DNA of 64,000 nt from contig CM057063.1 of NCBI GenBank assembly GCA_029945375.1, forward strand, positions 1,302,001 to 1,366,000, given 5' to 3'. Source of the stretch: Agaricus subrufescens (taxonomy: Eukaryota; Basidiomycota; Agaricomycetes; Agaricales; Agaricaceae). A program made the translations under genes and the position numbers. Shown here in pieces: positions 1 through 9,828 of the stretch (position 1 is its first letter; each line of letters starts with the position of its first letter). The notes under the pieces were generated by a model. That model was given only the letters and a program-made list of their open reading frames with translations, searched no databases and was not told where the DNA came from.

Positions 1-61
1 TCGCACCCTATATCGCAGTATCCATCGGACCGAAAACCTTAGTATAAGTTCCACATGTCCG

Positions 62-620
62 CTCAAGAATATGTCTGATGGGTCTGATGAACGATGTTCA
101 CCAATCCCAGTCTACACCATGATCGTGATCATCACCATGACGTGAGGGGCCCGAGGAGTTTGAACTGCGAGACGAGTATGAAGAATCCGAGGACGAAGAT
201 GATGAAGTAGTGCGGCGCGAGGCAGTTCCGCTTGCAGCTTGGGGTTCATCTTCAGATTTGCCATTTCCTGGCCTTCCTTTTCCGGGAGCTGGTGCTCTTG
301 GTGGCTGAGGAGCGCGTGCCGCACGGCTGCCCCATTGGAAAAGCGATCTCAGTTTTCCTGATTTGAGGATCTAGGACGGTCAATGCATTGTTAGGTTTCG
401 CGCGGACAAGTGGGACGAGGGTAAAGATTCACATTTGACGCTTCGCTTTCTGTTGGGAGATCGATGGCTGTGTAGGAATTTGTATACGACAATTGAATAT
501 TGTAGCTGGATTCCTGCATAATTTCGCGGTTGTTGTCCCACTGTATGGTGCCCAGAAATGCACATGGAAACAGAATTAACCACTTTCGTTGTTTTTGTGC
601 TCTCTAAAGAAGGGCGTCAG
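62..620. repeat. Flank repeat, copy 1 (upstream of membrane-protein gene 1)
   Basis: This stretch recurs, diverged, at about 4188-4450 and 8658-9580, each time upstream of a member of the membrane-protein family. On the + strand, about 150-300 can be read as an acidic tail (EESEDEDDEVVRR) followed by a Pro/Gly-rich end and a stop. The matching frame is broken in the other two copies. It may be the decayed 3' end of an older neighbouring gene, but no upstream exon is visible and the identity is unknown. Bases 620-920 hold no recognisable gene and serve as the upstream region of the gene starting at 921. Confidence 0.5.
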
Positions 621-920
621 AGGAATGTTGATTGAATTTAAAGCATAAGGGAGTTGCTCACGAAAAACATGTTACTCCGTGCATTCGATGCCGAGCAGAG
701 GGGTGCTACCATCAGTCGCAAGAAGGGGGGCATGTGGCAGGCCATGAGGGGTGTTTTGAGAAGAAGGTAAGAAGACTAGCTGTAAAGGACATGTAGTCGG
801 GCGCTCATTGACCTGGAGACACCTCGTTCCGGTACAAGAGCTATACCGACAATGTTGTCACGATGATGCACGACCCAGCATGCGACTTCAATGGCTATGT
901 AACGTGACTACACACAGCCT

Positions 921-3720
921 ATGTCCTTTCCAGTTCCACACGCCTTCTACTGGAAGCGACTGAAAGCCTTCCTGCTATGCTTTATTCTACGTTGTATTCG
1001 TGCTTTGACCGGCGTTGATCGCGTTATTTGGTTGAAAACCTGTTTTCGTACACCTAAACGGTGGTCTCGCGCTTTGAAGCGACTGTTCAATCAATGCCGG
1101 ACTCAGTGGTTCTCCTCGGTACCAAGTCTACCTACATGCGATGCAAATACTGGCGGTCCATACGATTTACTTTGCTCGAGTCTACCTCTGGAATTTCCGA
1201 TGCCGGTTCATGTTGTGTCTCCAGGCTCTACTTCCGCATGCCAGGAAGAACCTGTCACACCCTTTATCCAAGATGCGCCTGCAGAAATGAACGTGAACCG
1301 GCCTACGATAAATTCTGCACCTCAATTTCAGCCCCATATCGCATCTGAGCTCACGTTCGAGGTAAGTCCGTTTGTGAGAGCAACTCACTGCTGGTACCAC
1401 TTCTACTTAACCCCATTCAGGAACCGCATCCTATCACTACACTCCAACTTGTCCCTCCAAGACGTGCCATACCTAGAGAGTACGAATCGTCATTGTCATC
1501 CATCAAAGTCTTGCGACTTAGTTTTTGCAAAGTGAACCTTCTGATACGGATAAGATATATACCCATTCTCATATGATGTCAGTAACGATGCACACTACTC
1601 ACAATGAGTAAGCTAACGAGATTTTTAGACCCGAAAACGCAGCTCAAGGATATATACCGTCCTATACCATAGATTATACCCCGTAAGCACAGCTACAGAT
1701 GCAAATTACATGACTGACTCTCGGATAGGAAAGCTAACATACCCGGGTGGAAAATACTCTTCCACCCACAAGGTACGATGTATTTTCATCGCGAAGAAAA
1801 GGTAGACGTCTTGTTGATATTCTATCGACGGGTCTCATTACAATCTTCAGAACGTCGTTACAAATATGAACCTCTTTAATGACGATAATTTCAGAGTCGT
1901 TGAAGATACTATCGCACAACTGTTTTTCAAGATCGAGCATGACGGTGTCGACATTCCCCCTGACACACAACTCGTGATCGATATTTTTTGGAAGAAACTC
2001 AAGGTTGGCTACTACTTTGCAAGCCTCCAAAGGCGATGTTTATTCTGGACACACGACAAATATGTTGAAAAATTATTCAAGCGCGTCCCAAGCGTCCGAT
2101 CGTACATGCACATTGGTACGTCCCATTCCTTGGTCACGGCGACAAAAATCAATGTAAAACCCTATCAGGTCATGTAATCGAAGCAGAATTCTGGTAGAGC
2201 ATACTGCACTGCATATGTAGGTACTTCTGCGAACATTCTCCGAGATCTGAGTTACTGACCGACGGTGGTAACGTCTCTCAGGTATCTGCTTTAAAAACGT
2301 TCATGTTCTAGGCACCACTACCACCTATTCCCTCATGTTCAAACTCTTTCACCTCAGCTTGTCAGAGAGGTGAAGGGCTTGCTGTCATTCATGGCATCAG
2401 GTAAATTGTTTCATGTGTCTGTTCTACTAAACATCTCAATCTCCTTCCATGACCAGAGCGGATTTTCAACGCCAACACAACACTAGAATGCAGTACCGAG
2501 GAAATTGATACGACGACAAACATCATTCACTCAATTCCTGTCGAACTATTAGAAAACCACGGTAATACTTGTCATGAAGCTGCGTATTATCACTTTGTTG
2601 TGGGTGAGTCGATCCATTTAAAACGATGGGATGTATGACAATAAGTATGTATAGGTTACATCATGGCTTTTCATGGTAAGCCGAGGTTGGCCACCTATTC
2701 TATTGCCACTGTATGGTTTCTTCAGCGCTCCACAAGTTTGATAATCGCCATGGACAACCAAATGCACGATGCCTTCGCGGTGAATTCCTTTTTGACGATA
2801 CCAACCTTCAATCACGGACGACCATAATCACCCTCTTATCCCCTATCCTTTTCTACACCCCCGAGACATATCTCCACTCACTCAAAACAATCATCAGTGA
2901 CGGAGATGTTTTCCTTGAAGCGTGGCACAGTTTCGTGACGGAGTTGCATCAAGAATGGAATGGACTTGCTATTTTTGTTAGTTAGCGACTACGTTGGAGT
3001 TTACTTTTCTGATTGTTTGAATAGGTGACTGTGCTGTTAGCCACGAACGTTGCATTCCTGGCTATCCCAAGTGTTGATGATGGCGATAATCCAAGAAAGC
3101 GCTCGGCAGCCCAGATCAGCAGCTACCTTTCCATTGTCTTGAGTATCGGTAGTGTTGCCCTTGGTCAGCTTTTCTCTCGATATCACCGTATCAAAGGATT
3201 GGAAAACTTGGATGAGCGCGTAAGCCATATTCGATCATGTTACATTTCACCTGGTTCAAGACACCACTTCAGATAATGGACAACTTCGATCTTCTACTGG
3301 ACATCGGCTGCAACAGACTGGCTATCATGTATAGTTTGCCGTATGCCATGCTTAGTTGGTCGTGAGTCAGGTCAGCCCCTCATCAGGATTATTGACTGAC
3401 AATTCTGTAGTGTTATTGCATTCCTTGTGGCGTTCCTGATAATGTGCTTCGATGGCACTACAATAGTCGTGCGCTGCTTAATAGGTATTGCATCAGCAAT
3501 TATCGTCCTCATCGTCGTATACTGCATCTATACGATGCGGAGTAACGATGAACAACGGTCCGCGGAATTTTTCATTATTCGATTCAACCAGAAACTTCGC
3601 GAACTATGTGGACGGTTTTCCCCCCGAGCTTGGATCTTGCGTGCGAACTCAGATTCAGTAGAACTTCCGACTCGCCCTTTCTCTCGGCCTCCATCTATTG
3701 TAAGGATCCCGAATGTCTGA
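921..3720 (+). CDS. Uncharacterised WW-like / multi-membrane-segment protein, paralogue 1
   Basis: First of three tandem paralogues; function unknown. Start is the ATG at 921 and exon 1 runs to 1361. The intron 1362-1420 (GT-AG) leads to an exon beginning EPHPITTLQ. A short exon at 1629 carries PENAAQGYIPSYT. Next comes a WW-like segment (PGWKILFHPQGTMYF, about 1745-1800), then a conserved NVVTNMNLF block, a YYFASLQRRCLFW block and an LHKFDNRHG block. The last two exons carry hydrophobic segments (around LATNVAFLAIPS, YLSIVLSIGSVALGQL, VAFLIMCF and a Val/Ile-rich stretch), suggesting three or four membrane spans. A WxxHPxGxxYF module with C-terminal membrane helices is, as I recall, common in mushroom genomes, where such proteins are annotated only as hypothetical or WW-domain. 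The donor of exon 2 is uncertain. No disabling change was found in the conserved blocks. Confidence 0.7.
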
Positions 3721-4187
3721 CGATTACTGCGGTGTGTTTTGAGTCTTAGCGAGGATCATCTTTATATTTAATGCCGATAAGCACCTTCACTAGTGGAGCC
3801 AAGACATAGGACAAAGCATTCATCATAACTGAGAGTACAGTGAAAGAATTAACAACACACATTACTTTCAGTCAATCATCTTTCGGCATAACACTCACCC
3901 GACGAACAAATAGTTGCGAGATGCAGATAAGGTAATGACCAACCGAAGAAACAACACATTGAACAGAAGCCGGCTGAAGACTCAGTGGTGTCCGATCCAA
4001 TTGAATAGTGTCCTTGATAAGCCCGTCCTGTGCTGGCGTCCGGTGATGTTCCTATCTTCACTATGCCAATTGCATGTTAGCGCAGCGTGGTGCCAGCCTG
4101 AACGGCAGTAAATATCATGCGCTCCGTCGCATTTTATGTCGCAATCTTTATCGATCTGGTTCTTCTATTGGTTACATATCCCGGACG
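3721..4187. other. Intergenic remnant of duplicated block 1
   Basis: No gene is seen here. A short match (acaaagcattcat, near 3811) aligns with the stretch just downstream of paralogue 3. The ACAD sequence that follows the family member in blocks 2 and 3 is not recognisable, so block 1 appears to have lost it. Confidence 0.4.
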
Positions 4188-4450
4188 CTCATGAAGAAGT
4201 CTAACGGATTTAATGAACGACGTTCATCAATCCCTACCTACACCATGAAGTAGGTGTGAGTGCGAACTATGAAAAGAGGATAAGGCATCCGAAGATGAGG
4301 ATGATGATCGATGACTTATCGCGGCGCAAGGCAATCTCGCTAGCAGTGTCTTCGGGCTTGTCCTTTCCTGGCATTGGTGGCGTTAGAAGCTGAAGAACTT
4401 ATGTTTAAACGACTATTCCATTGGAAACGGGATATTCAGTTTTCCGACTC
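4188..4450. repeat. Flank repeat, copy 2
   Basis: Diverged copy of the 62-620 flank. It shares the segment around the ACGTTCAT / CACCATGA stretch and the GAAGATGAGGATGATGA acidic-codon run. Only the first half of the flank is kept before the tandem repeat starting at 4465. Confidence 0.5.
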
Positions 4451-4464
4451 GTGATCCAGACCGG

Positions 4465-5233
4465 CCAACGAATCGCTAAGTTTTGAGGGAACGTGGGGGG
4501 ATTGGCGCTTCTCTACTGTAGCTTCCTATCGAAAATTCGATTTGGGGTTTATATGGGACAGCGGTATGTTGGCGCTATGTCCTTGCATAGTTTCGTCGTT
4601 GGCTCCCAAGATGCGTATGAGAACAAAAACACACAATCACCACGCTGGTCTGGGATAGTTGGCGTTTCTCAGCGAAGAGAGTTGCAGAGGGCACTTTCGC
4701 CACTGGCCGTATATAGAGTGCAGGTATTCGACAAGCTGCACATGAAGGCGTCCAGCAACCCCGTTTTACACCGAGGATCCTGCCTCAAAGAGGCATAATT
4801 ATGGCTTCGCACTTTGATAAGTTCCGACTAAGCGCACGTCCAACGAATCGTTAGGCTTCGGGGCTATAAACGTGTGGAGATTGGCGCCTCTACACTGTAG
4901 CTTCGATTCGAAAATTCGATTTGAGATCTATATGGGACAGCGGTATGTTGGCGTTAGGTCCTTGCATAATTTCGTCTTTGGTCCCTAGGATGCGCATGAG
5001 AACAAAAATACACAATCACCACGCTGATTTACTGGGCTGGTTGGCGTTTCTTAGCGAGGAGTGTTGCAGAGGGCACTTTCACCAGTGGCCGTATATAGAG
5101 TGCAGGTGATTGGACAAGCTGCACATGAAGAGTCGGACGTCGACGTTCAGCAATTCCGATCTATACCGGGGTTCCCGCCTCAGAGGCATAATTATGGCTT
5201 CGCACTTTGATAAGTTCCGACTGAGCGCACGTG
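4465..5233. repeat. Direct tandem repeat, two units (375 and about 394 bp)
   Basis: Unit 1 is 4465-4839 and unit 2 is 4840-5233. Both begin CCAACGAATCG and end with ATAATTATGGCTTCGCACTT followed by GATAAGTTCCGACT and AGCGCACGT. They are clearly similar throughout; unit 2 has an insertion near 5130 (gagtcggacgtcg). Each unit carries a TATATAG element (4710-4716 and 5092-5098). The repeat lies just upstream of paralogue 2, so it duplicates the putative promoter or leader of that gene. No convincing coding frame is shared by the two units. Confidence 0.85.
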
Positions 5234-5421
5234 TAAGAAGTCTGGGTCCTGCCAGTGGACAGTGGCCATGAGCTTAGAAGGGGACCGGGGTCATGGGTCT
5301 GATACACGGATATCGAATCATTACGTAAGATACATGAGGCCTCGACTCTTGAGCTTGAGGATTGGGCGTTTATTAACGAGAGCGCTTCAGGCAGATATAA
5401 AACTCGCCGCTAGAGACCAAG

Positions 5422-7900
5422 ATGGTGCCAGTGCCACTCATGCCATTCCCACTCTATCGAACTTTTGCGTCGCAGATGAATCCCCCCAGACGTCCTATTC
5501 TCAGAAAGTGCGAGTGCACTGCTCCAGTGGACAAACTTTTACTAATCAGGTTTTCTGAAGTAACCCTCCTGAAATCGTGTTGAGATATAGCCATCCCCTG
5601 ATGACGTCAATAACTCACTGAGCCTCATCCCAAAAGGGCCAAGCTAACGCAGCTTATAGACCTGAAAATGCAGCTATAGGATACATACCACCCTATACCA
5701 CAGATTATACTCCGTAAAGATGAGAAATGGAATGCGAGTATTTCGACTGATAATCGGATAGGAAACTTAACAAACCTGGTTGGAAAATGTTTCTCCACCC
5801 ACAAGGTACGACGTATTTTTATTACAAAGAAAAGGTAGACGCTTTGTTGTCGCTCGTTTGATCAATCTTATTATAAATTCCAGAACATCGTAACGAATGT
5901 GAATCTCTTTGATGACGATAATTTGAAAGTCGTTGAAGAAATTAGCGAACAATTGTTCCTCAAGATCGAGTATGACGGTGAATCCGTACCCCCCGACACA
6001 CAGCTTCTACTTGAAATACGCTTGGTGGAAGGCCTGGGCCCGGACCTTACTAAGGCGGTAGGATACTACTTTGCAAGCACCCAAAGCCGATGTTTATTCT
6101 GGATACACGACCAACCTATGGACCCGTCAGTGGGGCACATACCAGATACCATTCAATCATACACGCACATCGGTACGCTTTGTTTCTCTGATCGGCGGGT
6201 ATGTTAGAAGTCACCGTAGAGCTCAACTAGGGCATGACATTGAACAAGAGTTCTGGTGAAGCATCCCGACTGTATGCGTAAGTGCTTTGCGAACATAATT
6301 GGAATCTCGCTGACTGATAGCGGCAGTGCTTCTTGAGTATCTGTTTCTAATCAGTTCATGTTCTAGGCTTCACTACAAACAATTTCCTCATGCCCAAACT
6401 TTTTCTCCTCAGCTTGTGAGAGAGGTCAAGGGCCTACTATCATTCATGGCAGCAGGTGAATACTAATTTTATATGTCGGTTCAGCCAAACGCCTTATTCT
6501 CTTTCGATGGCTAGAACAAGTTTACAATTACAGCACAACGATGAATTGGAATGCCAAGGAAATTGATACACTGTCAAGTGTTGTTCACTCTATTCCCATT
6601 GATGAAAAAAAAGATCAGGGTGACAGTTGCTCTGAAGCTGCGTATCATAATCCTGTGGTTGGTAAGTTAGTCTGTTCAAATGATACACTGTCAAACGTTG
6701 TTAACTCCGTTCTCATAGATGAAAAAAAAGATCAGGGTGATATTTGCTCTGAAGCTGCGTATTATAATTTTGTGGTTGGTAAGTTATCCTGTTCAAAAGA
6801 TGGAAAGTATGACGATTAATATGGACAGGCTACATCTTTTTTTTTCATGGTAAGTCAAAAGTGGTCAATAATTCTTCTGTGACTCTGAAAGTTTCTTCAG
6901 CGATCCATAAATTACGAAATCGTCACGGAGAACCGAATGCACGATATCTTCGCGACCAATCCTTTTTCGACAATAGTGCCCTTCAATCTCGAACGACCAT
7001 CATGAAATTTCTCTTTCCGATCTTTTTCTACATCCCCGAAACTTATCTACACTCACTTGAAACCATCATCTGTGAAAGAGATTTTTTCATTGAGGCGTGG
7101 CGCATTTTTGTGACGGAGCTGCATCAAGAATGGAATGGACTCGCCCTTTTTGTTAGTCACTCATTCCAACAACCACTGTGCATAGCCTTTCTGAATGTTC
7201 AAATAGGCAACGGTAATGTTGGCTGCCAATATGGCATTTCTGGCTATCCCGAGTCTTGACGATGGTAGTCACCCTGGAAAACGCTCGGTAGCCCAGATCT
7301 GCAGCTATCTCTCGATTGTCTTGAGCACAGGTAGCATTGTCCTCGGCCAGCTCCTCTTGCGGTATCACCGTATCAAAGGATTGGAAAACTTGGATGAGCG
7401 TGTAAGTCGTCCTCAATTATGTTTATAATGAGCTACCCATTCAAGGGGTCACTTCAGGCAGATAAGAATTTCGGTTTTCTACCAGATACCGGGTGCATGA
7501 AGCTGGCTCTCGTGTATAGTCTGCCATATGTCACACTTAGTTGGTCGTAAGTCATGTCAACTCAAGGCGATATTGTCATAGCTGACTATCAAATTTATAA
7601 TTTATACTTAGTGTTATCACATTCCTTATGGCATTCCTGATCATGTGCCTTGATGGCACTCCAAAGTTTGTTCACTATTTACTGGGTATCGCATCAGCAA
7701 TGCTCGCTCTCGTAGTGGGTTCCTGCGTCTGTACAATGTGGGGAAATGATGAGGAGCGGCGTGCTGGGTCTTTTGTCATCAAATTCTACCGTAGACTTCG
7801 CGAGCTGGGGGGACGATTCTCTCCCCGAGCTTGGAACCAGAGTAGACGACTCAGACGCAGTGTAACTCCGAATTCACCTTCCCTGAGCTCGAAGTGTTAA
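5422..7900 (+). CDS. Uncharacterised WW-like / multi-membrane-segment protein, paralogue 2 (N-terminal exon shortened)
   Basis: Second tandem paralogue. The ATG at 5422 sits in a context (caagATGGTGCC) shared with paralogue 3. About 450 bp of exon 1 present in paralogues 1 and 3 is missing here, so the N-terminal hydrophobic segment is lost. Later parts are all present: a PENAAIGYIPPYT exon, the WW-like segment (PGWKMFLHPQGTTYF, about 5778-5820), NIVTNVNLFDDDN, YYFASTQSRCLFW, an EFW/LHYKQFPH junction across an intron, HKLRNRHG and the C-terminal membrane segments. An in-frame 117-bp duplication lies inside one exon (6565-6798). The last exon ends at 7900. The stop-like triplet after the EFW motif is explained as a GT splice donor (TTCTG/gtgaag), a position conserved in all three copies. 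The gene could still be expressed, but the altered 5' end makes the start uncertain. Confidence 0.6.
6565..6798 (+). repeat. In-frame 117-bp exon duplication in paralogue 2
   Basis: Unit 1 (6565-6681) and unit 2 (6682-6798) both encode a DTLS..V..S...DEKKDQGD..CSEAAY pattern. The unit length is 117 bp (39 codons), so the frame stays open across the junction. The duplicated segment includes the splice donor (GTTG/GTAAGTTA), so either donor could be used. Paralogues 1 and 3 have only one unit. Confidence 0.85.
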
Positions 7901-8056
7901 TGTTTGAGAATTACAATTTTATGTCTACTATTCTGTTTGTTTTTTAGTCCGGGAGCTTTAACCATTGGCATTAAACTCCACTCAAAACCGTTTAAGTTAA
8001 GACATTTTGTTGCGACAGTCACAAATTACCGAAAACACATTGATAGAATTATGTAC

Positions 8057-8600
8057 CTACAGTCGAAAATTTCCCGGTATAGCCCTAAGAGCCTGACGAT
8101 CACCAAGATCTGCCAAAACATCTTCCGCACCTCCGAGCAGTGCATCAAATGCAATGGTACGATGATAATGCTCAACAAACTGACCCATCCCGATCTGGGT
8201 AATGCCACGACCACCGAATATCTGTACAGCATCACGAGCAGTATCCTGTGCACACGACGTCCAATAACTCTTCAAAATGCAATCTGACCTGCAAGTTTAT
8301 TTACTTGCTGTCTGTATTTCTCAAGGGGGAGATGTTTCGGTGACCATACTGAGAGATAGTTGCATTTTGACAAACTTACCATGTTGCAAACCTGATATGT
8401 TAAGTTCTCCAACCAGTTCTGAGCACTTTCGGCACGGGAGATCATCTTTGCAATTTTGGAGCGGATCACAGCCTGAGAATGTAATGGTTTGCCGAAAGCC
8501 TTTCGTTGCGTCGTCCACCTATATTAAGATCAGCTCAATCTGATCAGTCTCTAGACTCCTGTCTTTCAAAGGCTTACTTGTGGCATTCCTAGCACCAATT
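8057..8600 (-). pseudogene. 3' fragment of cytochrome b5-acyl-CoA dehydrogenase
   Basis: Truncated copy of the ACAD at 12881-15221. Two C-terminal exons survive with open frames. One starts WTTQRKAFGKPLHSQAVIRS and continues to LENLTYQVCNM. The other covers QIFGGRGITQIGMGQ to the stop after NFRL. Everything upstream (cytochrome b5 domain, N-terminal and middle ACAD domains) is absent. It lies tail-to-tail with paralogue 2, 157 bp apart, exactly as the intact ACAD lies relative to paralogue 3. A complete enzyme is not possible. Confidence 0.85.
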
Positions 8601-8657
8601 CATCTGGGACTGGGCAATGGGTACCTCAGTATTAGTTTCACATATTCGTTCACGAAC

Positions 8658-9580
8658 ATGTCTGAAGGGTCTAATGAATAACGCTCACCAATCCCAATCT
8701 ACACCGTGATCATCACCACGGCGTGAGTAGCCTGGGGTGCGAACTACGAGAGTGTTGTGAGTGCTCCGACATCTCACCAATTCTATCCATCTATTTTTAT
8801 CTTTCCAAATACGGCCAATATTGATCTATACGGTTGTTTCTCCTTTCATCTACCTCCAATATTTGTTTTGCATTATTTCTTTTACCTTTCCATAAAAACT
8901 GTACAGTTGATTGTAGCCGAGCTTACCGGGTATAAAAGGCAGTACAAGCTACCCGCTCACCTCAGTGATCAACACGCCTATTGCGGTCACTGAGGTGAGT
9001 ATAATACGTTCACTCCTATTTACTTCTCCCTGCTTACAGCCTAGTAGTATATTGTTTCTTATTAGGTATTTACAGAGTGATCAACACGCCTATTGCGGTC
9101 ACTGAGTATATCGTTTCTTATATGAGAGGAGCATGAAGAGCCCGAAGATGAGGGCGAAGTGGTGTTGTCCAACGGGCAGCTGGGGTTCACCTTCAGATTT
9201 GTCCTTTCCTAGACTTCCGACTTTTCCGAGAGTCAGATGTTTTGAGAGTTGAGGAACGCGTGCCACACTGCAACCCAACTGGAAAAGAGATATTAGTTTG
9301 CTTGACTGGAGGATCTCAACCGGTTAATGTATTCTTACGTTTGTAGGGTCTATATGTAAGGTAGTAGAACTTTAAATTTGACGTGCCACTTTCTGCTAAG
9401 GATCCCGGATTGCTGTGTAGGAATTGCTCACGATAATCGCAGGTTGACGTTGGGCTCTTGCACAACTCACGGTTATTATCCTACTGTATGATGCCTAAGC
9501 AGGCGCACGGAAACAAAATCGACTGACTCCATTGATTTTGCGTTCTCTGGTGAAGGGGCGTTAGAAGCCACTAGTCATTA
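8658..9580. repeat. Flank repeat, copy 3 (interrupted)
   Basis: Third copy of the flank, interrupted by the insertion at 8753-9123. After the insertion it continues with the acidic-codon run (gaagatgagggcgaagtgg), the GGAACGCGTGCC segment and the CTGTATGATGCC segment also found at about 540-550 in copy 1. Confidence 0.55.
8753..9123. mobile_element. 371-bp insertion flanked by GAGAG; solo-LTR-like or non-autonomous element
   Basis: Compared with flank copies 1 and 2, this segment is an insertion. GAGAG precedes it (8748-8752) and follows it (9124-9128), consistent with a 5-bp target-site duplication. It begins TGTTG, as many LTRs do, but its 3' end (TTCTTATAT) lacks the usual CA. It contains a TATAAAAG box near 8932 and a perfect 13-bp inverted repeat (CTCACCTCAGTGA / TCACTGAGGTGAG, 18-nt loop, about 8956-8999). 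A second, shortened copy of the loop and arm lies at about 9076-9107. There is no coding capacity. An internal TTACA at 9070-9074 could mark the original LTR end before a partial tandem duplication. Confidence 0.5.
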
Positions 9581-9828
9581 CAACTTTGAGGAGAGGACTC
9601 AGCCCGAACTCGCTCACGAATAGCACATTTGCACCGAGTCCGTGCATTCCATAGACCGAGAAAGAAGGCGTATTGGTTTCAAGTTGCCACCATCACTTGC
9701 AAGGAGGGCATCAGGCAAGTCGTCAAGAAGCAAAGATGCAAGGAGAAGGAACATGCACCTGGGCGCTCAATTTCATCGAGTAGGTGTGCTTTATTTCATG
9801 CTGTTGTCACAACATTATCAAGATCAAG

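Noticed and set aside
6240..6265. In-frame stop after EFW in the membrane-protein paralogues, suggesting pseudogenes
   Set aside because: The TAG/TGA/TAA appears at the same place in all three copies because the triplet spans a GT splice donor (TTCTG/GT); splicing restores a conserved frame.
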